A DNA stretch of 64,000 nt, taken from assembly GCF_900128475.1 (NCBI RefSeq), contig NZ_LT635839.1, positions 837,935-901,934 of the forward strand. The letters are read 5' to 3'. This document shows, one piece after another, positions 45,346 through 53,161 of the stretch. The stretch is from Mediterranea massiliensis. Its GTDB lineage: Bacteria > Bacteroidota > Bacteroidia > Bacteroidales > Bacteroidaceae. A program made the translations under genes and the position numbers. How positions within the stretch are numbered: position 1 is the stretch's first letter; each line of letters opens with the position of its first letter. Below the pieces are notes generated by a model. It saw only the letters and a program-made list of their open reading frames with translations. It had not been told where the DNA came from and searched no databases.

Positions 45346-47145
45346 ATGAAACTGAAATATACATTGGGTGCCCTGGCTGCCGTGTCTGCATTGGCCGGCT
45401 GCAGTCTGGACGTAAATATGTACGACGGCGTGACGGGTGAGGATGTCACTGCCCGTAACATTGTGGAATTGTCGCAAGGCAGTTACAGCATGTTGAAATA
45501 CGATGGCGGACTGATTGACTACGGTTATTATTTCTGGGCCTATGGCGCAGACGACCTCTCCTGGGGGGGTACTTCTACCGATCAAAAGTTTGATATCTAT
45601 GACTACGGTCGTAACATTACCAGTTCCATTACTGAATATGCCTGGGAGTTGGGTTACCGTACCATCGGCAATTGCAATAAAGTCATTGAAATGGGTAATG
45701 AGTTGGGGTCCAACATTACCGATGAGGAGAAGGTGATTGTCGGTGAAAACTATTACCTCCGTGCCTTGTCCTATTTCCTGCTGGTAAACGAGTTTGCACA
45801 GCCTTACTCCAATAATCCCACACAGAATCCGGGTCTGCCGTTGAAGCTGACCAGCGATCCGGACGATTTGCCCCAAAGCCGTTCGACGGTGGCCGAAATC
45901 TATGACCAGGTGGTGAAAGACTTGCAGGATGCCATCACTTATATGACACTGCCGGCCGGTATGTCTCCGAAAAACAGTTGCTATGCCACCAAGGAAGCTG
46001 CTGAGGCTTTGCTGGCCAGAGTATATCTGTATATGGAAAATTGGGAAGGTGCCTGGAACATGGCGAATGCCGTCATTACCTCCGGCCGTTTCGAACTGTT
46101 GCAGGGTGAAGAATATGCAATCTATTCCCAGCATGTTCCGGAAGAAAATACTGAAACGATTTTTGCCGTTCGCCGTACAAAATTGAAGGATGATGCTGGA
46201 AATGGTAGAATGGGTGGTTTGTATATCCAGGTAGACAATAATGGTTGGGAAGAAATGTATGCTTCTGCTCCTTATCTGGAATTGTTGGAGCTGTATTTGG
46301 ATGACAAGGGATATCCGAAGGATTTGCGCAGCAGCTTCATTACCAAGCGTTATGTGGAAGACGGAACCAATACGTCCAAGTATCCCATTACCGGCAATCC
46401 AGAGCGGAACTATCAGGACTGGACTTTTGCCTATAGAGCCAAGCAGGCCGGTGCAAACTCCAACTATGAGTATCGCCAGATTTCCATTACGAAGCAGGAC
46501 GACGGAACGTATGCCATGAGTGCTGACGATGCTGCATCGTTCCAAAGCGCTACCATTCAGTCGGAACCCTATAACTTGGGTACCCGTTATTATGTAGTGG
46601 CATCGGATGGTACTAAGTATATCGGACGTATCGAGCCGCGTGTGTACGATGCCAAGACGCTCCGTCAGAAGGAAGCCATGTTCCTGGTTTATGCTATTAA
46701 CAAGTGCTCTTATCAGGAACAGTATTATCACCTGTGGTCGCCCATCATTTCCCGTCTGGCCGAAATGTATCTGATTCGTGCCGAAGCCAATCTGGAGAAG
46801 GGCGGCGATACCCAAGCTACGCTGGACGACGTGAATGTACTGCGTGAAAGAGCCGGTATTCCTCTGTGGACGCTGGACAATATCAGAACTGCCGAATACG
46901 GCCAGCCGAAGGATGTCCACAAGATTATCGAGGAAGAACGCATGCTGGAATTTGCATGGGAAGGACTCCGTCGTTTCGATGTGTTCCGCTGGCGCCAGAC
47001 GCTGGACCGCAAGTATCCGGGCGGACATACCTTGAGACAGGGTGACCGCTATCTGGAGATACCTTACAACTCACCTTCGGTATGCGAATATATCCCGCAG
47101 GCCCAGTATGATGCTTATCCCTACGATTTGGGACAGAATCCCTGA
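45346..47145 (+). CDS. SusD/RagB glycan-binding lipoprotein (PUL 2)
   Basis: 599 aa. MKLKYTLGALAAVSALAGC is a lipoprotein signal; ATG 45322 upstream would add eight residues before it. SusD features: TIGNCNKVIEMGNELG, ALSYFLLVNEFAQPYSNNP, AEALLARVYLYMENWEGAW, and C-terminal IIEEERMLEFAWEGLRRFDVFRWRQTL. Partner of the SusC just upstream (27-base gap). Confidence 0.95.
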   Translation: MKLKYTLGALAAVSALAGCSLDVNMYDGVTGEDVTARNIVELSQGSYSMLKYDGGLIDYGYYFWAYGADDLSWGGTSTDQKFDIYDYGRNITSSITEYAWELGYRTIGNCNKVIEMGNELGSNITDEEKVIVGENYYLRALSYFLLVNEFAQPYSNNPTQNPGLPLKLTSDPDDLPQSRSTVAEIYDQVVKDLQDAITYMTLPAGMSPKNSCYATKEAAEALLARVYLYMENWEGAWNMANAVITSGRFELLQGEEYAIYSQHVPEENTETIFAVRRTKLKDDAGNGRMGGLYIQVDNNGWEEMYASAPYLELLELYLDDKGYPKDLRSSFITKRYVEDGTNTSKYPITGNPERNYQDWTFAYRAKQAGANSNYEYRQISITKQDDGTYAMSADDAASFQSATIQSEPYNLGTRYYVVASDGTKYIGRIEPRVYDAKTLRQKEAMFLVYAINKCSYQEQYYHLWSPIISRLAEMYLIRAEANLEKGGDTQATLDDVNVLRERAGIPLWTLDNIRTAEYGQPKDVHKIIEEERMLEFAWEGLRRFDVFRWRQTLDRKYPGGHTLRQGDRYLEIPYNSPSVCEYIPQAQYDAYPYDLGQNP

Positions 47146-47165
47146 TCGGGTGTGAAGATACCTTC

Positions 47166-47197
47166 CGTATCCGAATGCAGACAAACATTCGGATACG
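47166..47197 (+). other. 12-bp perfect hairpin between susD and the BACON lipoprotein gene
   Basis: CGTATCCGAATG (47166-47177) and CATTCGGATACG (47186-47197) with an 8-base loop. No T run follows on the plus strand. It may stabilise or partly separate the two cistrons. Confidence 0.6.
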
Positions 47198-47239
47198 ATT
47201 AAAAAAATTGTTTCATCTATAAATAGCAGAACTTGTAAA

Positions 47240-48097
47240 ATGAAAAAGTTATCATATTTATTCTTGCTCCTTCTGGCATTTGTGTATGCCGGATGTGCCG
47301 AAACGGAGCAGCCCTATGTGGGATATGTGGTGATAGAGCGTGCGGTAGTCGAAGCTGAGGCCAATTCGACAGCTACCATAACTGCCGACACGGACATCGA
47401 CTCGCCGATTGAAATCAAATCCATCGATTTTGGAGAAGGGGTGGACGAATGGTGTACCATCTCTACCAGCGGTAAGGAGATTACGGTGACTACGACTCAG
47501 GCCAACACGGGTGCGAACTACCGTACGGCCACGGTCAATGTGAAATGCGGTTATTGGTTGAAGTCATTCCAGGTGCTGCAGAAATATGCCGGACAGGAAT
47601 ATCTGCAGTACGACTGGACGCGCTGGACTGCTACCGGCAACAGTGTAGAGAGCAGCGACGGTGGCGGTTATGCCAGCCTGTTCAGTGATGACCGTACGAC
47701 TTACTGGCACAGCCAGTATAGTGGCGACGCTCCCTCTTTGCCTTATTGGATTGTCGTGGATATGCAGGAAGAATTGGAGATTGCCAAATTTGATATCGGT
47801 AGAAGATATTATGCAGGCAATGGCAATAATTACGGTTCGGTGAAGACCTTGAAGCTGTATGCCAGCACGGACAACGAGAACTTTACGGAAGTGGGCGGCT
47901 TTACCTTCACTTTCCCCTGGACGGCTGCTGATGGAACCGTTGTAGAGGGTCCGAATAGCCCGCTGATTCCGGCTTATGAGGAGATTTTCCCGGCGGAACC
48001 GGTAAAGGCTCGTTACATGAAGATTGAGATTACCGAAACCAACACAAGCAACAATGCCTGCCAAATAGCCTATTTTAAGGCATACGAAAAAATTTAA
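47240..48097 (+). CDS. Surface lipoprotein with BACON-like and discoidin (F5/8 C) domains
   Basis: 285 aa. Lipobox FVYAGCAE. Residues of about 30-115 resemble a BACON domain (WCTISTSGKEITVTTTQANTG...TVNVKCG). Residues of about 125-285 form an F5/8 type C carbohydrate-binding fold (WTATGNSVESSDGGGYASLFSDDRTTYWHS; PYWIVVDMQEELEIAKFDIGRR; KARYMKIEITET). It is likely a SusE/F-position glycan-binding protein on the cell surface, last gene of the susCD transcript. Confidence 0.82.
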   Translation: MKKLSYLFLLLLAFVYAGCAETEQPYVGYVVIERAVVEAEANSTATITADTDIDSPIEIKSIDFGEGVDEWCTISTSGKEITVTTTQANTGANYRTATVNVKCGYWLKSFQVLQKYAGQEYLQYDWTRWTATGNSVESSDGGGYASLFSDDRTTYWHSQYSGDAPSLPYWIVVDMQEELEIAKFDIGRRYYAGNGNNYGSVKTLKLYASTDNENFTEVGGFTFTFPWTAADGTVVEGPNSPLIPAYEEIFPAEPVKARYMKIEITETNTSNNACQIAYFKAYEKI

Positions 48098-48130
48098 AGC
48101 CATAATTTCTTCTACCTTTTAAAATCTAAG

Positions 48131-48138
48131 TATCTTTG
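48131..48138 (+). promoter_or_regulatory. Predicted -7 element of the GH110 gene
   Basis: TATCTTTG lies directly before the terminator stem at 48141, so transcripts would begin inside its left arm, 65 bases from the GH110 start. Confidence 0.5.
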
Positions 48139-48140
48139 CG

Positions 48141-48178
48141 GAGGATGCCCGATTGTAAGGTCTGGCATCCTCTTTTTA
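48141..48178 (+). terminator. Terminator of the susCD operon (PUL 2)
   Basis: GAGGATGCC (48141-48149) pairs with GGCATCCTC (48164-48172), followed by TTTTTATA. Confidence 0.85.
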
Positions 48179-48202
48179 TAACATGGACTGAATCTAAAGA
48201 TC

Positions 48203-49993
48203 ATGAAAAGAATGAAAGCGTTGTGCTTGTTTCTGCTGGGAGTATGGATGTCTTTTCCCCTGGGTGCACAGATTGTCCGCGTGTATGACGTGGCCGACTT
48301 TGGCTTGAAGGCGGGCGGCACGAAAGATGCGTCGGCCGTGTGGCAGAAGATGCGAAAGAAAATCAAGGCCGAATGTGGAGACGGTGACAGCGTAGTGGTC
48401 CGTTTTCACGAAGGAACCTATCATTTCTATGAAAAAGGTGCGACCGTCCGGGAGTACTATATTTCCAATCACGATCAGGACAATCCGAAGAAAGTGGGAC
48501 TTGCTTTGGAGGATATGAAGCGGCTGACGCTGGATGGCGGCGGGGCTTCGTTTGTCTTTCATGGGCGGATGCTGCCAGTCTCTCTGCTCCGTTCGGAGGG
48601 GTGCACACTGAAAAATTTCAGTATAGACTTTGCCAATCCACATATCGCGCAGGTAGAGATAGTGAAGAACGACCCTCGGGAGGGTATCACCTTCAAACCT
48701 GCTCCGTGGGTAAAGTACCGCATTTCCAAGGACAGCGTATTCGAAGCATACGGTGACGGCTGGACGGTGAGGCACAGCTGGGGCATTCCTTTTGAAAAGA
48801 CGACCAAACGGATTGTCTACAACGCCGGTGACCGTGGCTGCAACACCCGGGGAGCTTTCCTGACGGACGACGGTTGCGTACAGGCGCCTGCCTGGAAGGA
48901 CGAGAAGCTGGTGCCGGGTACCATCTTCGTGATGCGTGGATGGGGGCGGCCTACGCCGGGAATATTCCTGTCACACAACGTGGATACGCGCTTGGAGAAC
49001 ATCCGGGTGCACTATGCCGAAGGGATGGGGCTGCTGGCACAGCTTTGTGAAAACATCACGCTCGAGAAGTTCCAGGTCTGTCTGAAGGGAGACGACGATC
49101 CGCGTTACTTCACGACGCAGGCCGATGCCACCCATTTTTCGGGCTGCAAGGGGAAGATTGTTTCCTGCAACGGCTTGTACGAGGGAATGATGGACGATGC
49201 CATCAATGTGCACGGCACGTATCTGAAAGTCATCAAACGGCTGGACGACCATACCTTGGTGGGCCGCTACATGCACGACCAGGCCTGGGGCTTCGAATGG
49301 GGACGGGCAGGTGACGAAGTGCAGTTCATCCGTTCGCGTACCATGGAACTGACAGGCGGGATGAACCGCATCGCTTCCATCCGCCCTTACGACCGCGAGA
49401 CGACGGAGGGCGCACGCGAGTTTCTGATCATCTTTCAGGAACCGGTAGATGCTTCTGTCAGTGAAGCGGACGGTTTCGGCATCGAGAATCTGACATGGGC
49501 TCCCGAAGTGGTGTTCGCGGGCAATCTGATCCGCAACAACCGGGCCCGGGGAGCCTTGTTCAGTACGCCACGGCCTACGTTGGTGGAAAACAATACCTTC
49601 GACCATACTTCGGGTACGGCCATCCTGTTGTGCGGCGACTGTAACGGATGGTTTGAGACAGGTGCCTGCCGCAAGGTCCTGATTCGGAACAACCGCTTCA
49701 TCAATGCCCTGACCAGCCTGTACCAATTCACCAATGCCGTGATATCCATATATCCCGAAATTCCCGAACTGGAGCAACAACAGGCTTATTTCCATGGTGG
49801 GAAAGACGGCGGCATTGTGATTGAGGGCAATACGTTCGACACGTTCGATGCCCCTATCCTGTATGCGAAGTCGGTCGACGGTCTGGCCTTTCGGAACAAT
49901 GTGATTCGGACGAACCGGGAATATCCTCCGTTCCATTTCAATCGGAACCGTTTCCGGCTGGAACGGGTGACGAACGTGTCGATTGCGGAGTGA
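48203..49993 (+). CDS. GH110 alpha-1,3-galactosidase
   Basis: 596 aa secreted right-handed beta-helix enzyme. Signal peptide ends near FPLGAQ. YDVADFGLKAGGTKDASAVWQKM, EYYISNHDQDNPKKVG and GMMDDAINVHGTYLKV are family landmarks. Known GH110 enzymes from Bacteroides remove alpha-1,3-galactose of blood-group B or linear alpha-Gal epitopes; which subtype this is cannot be decided by eye. It has its own promoter and precedes the GH109 gene by 300 bases. Confidence 0.9.
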   Translation: MKRMKALCLFLLGVWMSFPLGAQIVRVYDVADFGLKAGGTKDASAVWQKMRKKIKAECGDGDSVVVRFHEGTYHFYEKGATVREYYISNHDQDNPKKVGLALEDMKRLTLDGGGASFVFHGRMLPVSLLRSEGCTLKNFSIDFANPHIAQVEIVKNDPREGITFKPAPWVKYRISKDSVFEAYGDGWTVRHSWGIPFEKTTKRIVYNAGDRGCNTRGAFLTDDGCVQAPAWKDEKLVPGTIFVMRGWGRPTPGIFLSHNVDTRLENIRVHYAEGMGLLAQLCENITLEKFQVCLKGDDDPRYFTTQADATHFSGCKGKIVSCNGLYEGMMDDAINVHGTYLKVIKRLDDHTLVGRYMHDQAWGFEWGRAGDEVQFIRSRTMELTGGMNRIASIRPYDRETTEGAREFLIIFQEPVDASVSEADGFGIENLTWAPEVVFAGNLIRNNRARGALFSTPRPTLVENNTFDHTSGTAILLCGDCNGWFETGACRKVLIRNNRFINALTSLYQFTNAVISIYPEIPELEQQQAYFHGGKDGGIVIEGNTFDTFDAPILYAKSVDGLAFRNNVIRTNREYPPFHFNRNRFRLERVTNVSIAE

Positions 49994-50173
49994 CAGACCG
50001 GTAAGAAACAGACCGGTTTGACCGATGGGACCTGTTTGTCGTCAAGCTGAAGGCTGGCTGAAACGTAAAGCTCAATCTGCAGGCCAAGGACGGTCTACTG
50101 GTGAACAAGCGGATGGAAGTCAGAAAGTTTTGAAAAAGAAAGGGATATTCTTGTTTCGTGAGCAAGTAATGTC

Positions 50174-50181
50174 TACCTTTG
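50174..50181 (+). promoter_or_regulatory. Predicted -7 element of the GH109 gene
   Basis: TACCTTTG, 112 bases before the ATG, giving a long leader with a hairpin at 50201-50237. The remainder of the 300-base gap 49994-50293 shows only two ACAGACCGGT copies (49993, 50008) and no gene. Confidence 0.5.
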
Positions 50182-50200
50182 CGACATATTTAATAGAAGA

Positions 50201-50237
50201 GGCGCGTGGCGGTTCGAAACCATGGGCCGGACGCGCC
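50201..50237 (+). other. GC-rich leader hairpin of the GH109 mRNA
   Basis: GGCGCGT (50201-50207) pairs with ACGCGCC (50231-50237); inner GGC/GCC and GGTT/AACC stems close the fold. CCTTCTTTCTG follows, an imperfect U-rich tract. Confidence 0.55.
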
Positions 50238-50293
50238 CCTTCTTTCTGTGAAAAGAATCATTTTATTCTTTAACTTTTAAATATAAACCGTTT

Positions 50294-51847
50294 ATGAAAA
50301 AAATTGGAACATTATTGTTAGCCATGTCATTGGCTTTGGGTGCATGCTCCACACAATCGACCTCGACCGTTCAGACGAACGACAAGGGTACGCAGTGGGA
50401 GTGGAAACAAGGAACCATTGTAGTGAAAACACCTGAACGTCCGGCCGGACAACAGAGCGTGCTGGGACTGACCCTCCCGAAGATGGACGTTGTACGTGTG
50501 GGCTTTGTAGGCCTGGGCATGCGTGGTCCGGGTGCTGTAGAGCGCTTCACTTATATCCCCGGTACTCAGATTGTAGCTCTTTGCGACTATGAGAAGGAAC
50601 GTGCCGAGCGCTGCCAGCAGCTGCTGAAGAAGGCTTCCCTGCCGAAAGCTGCCATCTATTCGGGCGCCAAGGGCTATGAAGAGCTCTGCAAGCGCGATGA
50701 CATTGACTTGGTTTATATCGCTGCCGACTGGTTGCATCACTTCCCCATCGCCAAGTGTGCTTTGGAGAACGGCAAGAACGTGGCTATCGAAGTACCTTCG
50801 GCCATGAACCTGAAGGAATGCTGGGAGCTGATCAACCTGAGCGAGAAAAACCGCAAGCATTGCATGATTCTGGAGAACTGCTGCTACGACTGGTTTGAAA
50901 TGAATACGTTGAACATGGCTCAGAACGGCGTGTTCGGCGAAATCATCCGTGCACAGGGTGCCTATATCCACAACTTGAACGAATTCTGGGATTACTATTG
51001 GAAGAACGGCGAGAACGACAAGCTGGGCTGGCGTCTGGACTACAACATGCGTCATCGCGGCGACGTATACGCCACTCACGGCCTTGGCCCTGTGGCACAG
51101 GCACTCAACATCCATCGTGGCGACCGCATGACGACGCTGGTAGCTATGGATACCAAGTCGGTGATCGGCAAGGCTCTCGTGGAGGAAAGAACAGACTCTG
51201 TCTGCAACAACTTCCGCAACGGTGACCACACCACTACGCTGATTCGCACTGCCAATGGCAAGGTGATTGAAATCCAGCACGACGTTATGACTCCCCAGCC
51301 CTATAACCGTCTGTATCAGCTGACCGGTACCAAGGGATTCGCCAACAAATATCCGGTAGAAGGCTATGCCCTCGACGCCGCACAGATGAGCGCTTCGGGT
51401 GTACAGCCCAAGGTAGACGACCTGAGTGCACACGGATTCATGTCTGATGCCGACATGAAGGCACTGGTTGAAAAATACCAGCACCCCATCCTGAAGAAAT
51501 ATGGTGAGATGGCCAAGGAAGTGGGCGGTCACGGTGGTATGGACTTCATCATGGACAGCCGTCTGGTATACTGCCTGCAGAACGGTCTGCCGCTGGATAT
51601 GGATGTATACGACCTGGCCGAGTGGTGCTGCCTGGCCGAGCTGGGTGAGCTGTCTATGGACAACGGTTGCGCTCCGGTCGAATTCCCCGACTTTACCCGT
51701 GGCGAATGGAACGTTGTGAAGGGTTACAAGCATGCCTATGCAAGCCCCGAGGACGAAAAAGCCAGCATGGAGAAAGCACAGGCCTTCACCGCCAAGCTGA
51801 AAGAGCAGGGCGCCAAGGAATGGGCTCAGGAAGCTGACAAGAAATAA
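50294..51847 (+). CDS. GH109 alpha-N-acetylgalactosaminidase family protein (Gfo/Idh/MocA fold)
   Basis: 517 aa lipoprotein (LALGACST lipobox). Rossmann NAD site VRVGFVGLGMRGPGAVERF, then IVALCDYEKER, IAADWLHHFPIAKCALENGKNVAIEVPSA and the GH109-like MILENCCYDWFEMNTLNMAQNGVFGEI. Known members use a tightly bound NAD to remove terminal alpha-GalNAc from blood-group A. The adjacent GH110 would act on B. A plain oxidoreductase cannot be excluded, but the length and motifs fit GH109 well. Confidence 0.88.
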   Translation: MKKIGTLLLAMSLALGACSTQSTSTVQTNDKGTQWEWKQGTIVVKTPERPAGQQSVLGLTLPKMDVVRVGFVGLGMRGPGAVERFTYIPGTQIVALCDYEKERAERCQQLLKKASLPKAAIYSGAKGYEELCKRDDIDLVYIAADWLHHFPIAKCALENGKNVAIEVPSAMNLKECWELINLSEKNRKHCMILENCCYDWFEMNTLNMAQNGVFGEIIRAQGAYIHNLNEFWDYYWKNGENDKLGWRLDYNMRHRGDVYATHGLGPVAQALNIHRGDRMTTLVAMDTKSVIGKALVEERTDSVCNNFRNGDHTTTLIRTANGKVIEIQHDVMTPQPYNRLYQLTGTKGFANKYPVEGYALDAAQMSASGVQPKVDDLSAHGFMSDADMKALVEKYQHPILKKYGEMAKEVGGHGGMDFIMDSRLVYCLQNGLPLDMDVYDLAEWCCLAELGELSMDNGCAPVEFPDFTRGEWNVVKGYKHAYASPEDEKASMEKAQAFTAKLKEQGAKEWAQEADKK

Positions 51848-51864
51848 GTAAACTTGATATAAAG

Positions 51865-51916
51865 AAGAAGGTGTGTCGGAAGGGAATTTCCCCTGTGGCA
51901 CACCTTCTTTTTTTTG
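51865..51916 (+). terminator. Terminator of GH109
   Basis: AAGAAGGTGTG (51865-51875) pairs with CACACCTTCTT (51899-51909), inner GGGAA/TTCCC stem, then eight T. Confidence 0.9.
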
Positions 51917-51947
51917 CAGGAAGTCGGACAATGTCCGGCTTTTTCTT

Positions 51948-51955
51948 TATATTTG
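51948..51955 (+). promoter_or_regulatory. Predicted -7 element of the porin gene
   Basis: TATATTTG, 28 bases before the ATG at 51983. Confidence 0.5.
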
Positions 51956-51982
51956 CCTTGTAAACCCTACAAAAAGTCTGAT

Positions 51983-53161
51983 ATGAAGAAAACATGGCTA
52001 TTGACCTGCTGTCTGTTGCTGGGCATGAAGATGCAGGCGCAGGAACCTCTGATCGAGCCGGAAGAAGGCCGTACCTTGCTCGAACGCTTCACCAAGGGAG
52101 GCAAGTCCATCACGTCGAGTAGCATGAACCTGCAGTTCTATACCTCGGCGGCCGCCAATTTTGTGGACGGGTCGCTCGACGAGGCTGCGTTCAAGATCAA
52201 CGGAGTGCGCTTGGAGTTGCTGGGCGATTTTGGCAAGAACTTTTCCTATCATTTCCGCCAGTCCTTCAACAAGTACAGCAATCCACGCGTGCTGGACAAC
52301 CTGTCCTCGTCGGTAGAGTGCGCGTCCGTCGGGTGGCACGTGAAGCCCCGCTTTGCGCTGACGGTGGGCAAGCAGGCCATCCAGCTGGGCGGTTATGAAT
52401 ATTGGGTGAATGCCATTCGGGTGCGTGAGTTTAGCGACTTCAACAATTATATCGACTGCTATCAGGCGGGCGTGAACGGGTCTGTCATCTTGTCGCCCAC
52501 GCAGCAGATTAATGTGCAGATGGTGAACAATTCGGCCGGGCGGGGCGATGAAGCCTTTCTGTACGGGCGGCCCGAGGGGGTGGAGAAGGTGAAGGTACCT
52601 GTGCTTTCGACCCTCAACTGGGACGGCTATTTCTGCAACAAGGCCTTGAACCTGCGTTACTCCCTCTCGTGGGGCGAGCTGGCCCGCAAACGTGACATCC
52701 TGTATGTAACAGCGGGTAATGTCTGGGAAAAGGGGCCTGTGGTGGCCTACGTCGACCTGATGTACTCGCGCGAGGGCATCGACACGAAGGGACTGGTCAG
52801 CGAGCTGTCGGCCTCCCTACCCGAGGGTGGGGTGACGGCCCAGCACGTACAATACTTCACCACCATCGTCAACCTGGACTATCGGGTACACAAGCATTGG
52901 AATGTCTATGCCAAAGGTGCCTACGAACTGGGCGGTGTGTATCGTGCGAACGGTCCGTACGAGGAAGGCCTCTACCGCCGGACGTGGAATGCCCAGCTTT
53001 GCGCAGAGTACTTCCCGATGGACAACAGCGAGCTGAAGATTTACCTGCACCTGCTCTACAAGCAGCATGGTCTGACGGCTCGTGCCAAGGCATTGGGGGC
53101 CGATGACTATTCCTCGCAGCGCATCTCGTTGGGACTGGTCTATACCATCCCCGTCTTCTAA
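51983..53161 (+). CDS. OprO/OprP-like outer-membrane porin
   Basis: 392 aa. Signal peptide MKKTWLLTCCLLLGMKMQAQ, then a beta-barrel pattern of alternating aromatic strands (NFSYHFRQSFNKY, PRFALTVGKQAIQLGGYEYW, LNLRYSLSWGELA) ending in VYTIPVF. It resembles the phosphate-selective porin family of Bacteroidota, though no solute can be named. The start is set by the signal peptide; 23 upstream codons cover its promoter. The stop codon overlaps that of the convergent proBA gene. Confidence 0.75.
   Translation: MKKTWLLTCCLLLGMKMQAQEPLIEPEEGRTLLERFTKGGKSITSSSMNLQFYTSAAANFVDGSLDEAAFKINGVRLELLGDFGKNFSYHFRQSFNKYSNPRVLDNLSSSVECASVGWHVKPRFALTVGKQAIQLGGYEYWVNAIRVREFSDFNNYIDCYQAGVNGSVILSPTQQINVQMVNNSAGRGDEAFLYGRPEGVEKVKVPVLSTLNWDGYFCNKALNLRYSLSWGELARKRDILYVTAGNVWEKGPVVAYVDLMYSREGIDTKGLVSELSASLPEGGVTAQHVQYFTTIVNLDYRVHKHWNVYAKGAYELGGVYRANGPYEEGLYRRTWNAQLCAEYFPMDNSELKIYLHLLYKQHGLTARAKALGADDYSSQRISLGLVYTIPVF

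Noticed and set aside
43825..47028. 1067-codon open frame antisense across susC and susD of PUL 2
   Set aside because: It spans two real genes and their gap, and has no recognisable family; a shadow frame.
50201..50237. GGTTCGAAACC as the T-arm of a tRNA
   Set aside because: No acceptor, D or anticodon arm can be drawn around it; it is the tip of a larger hairpin.
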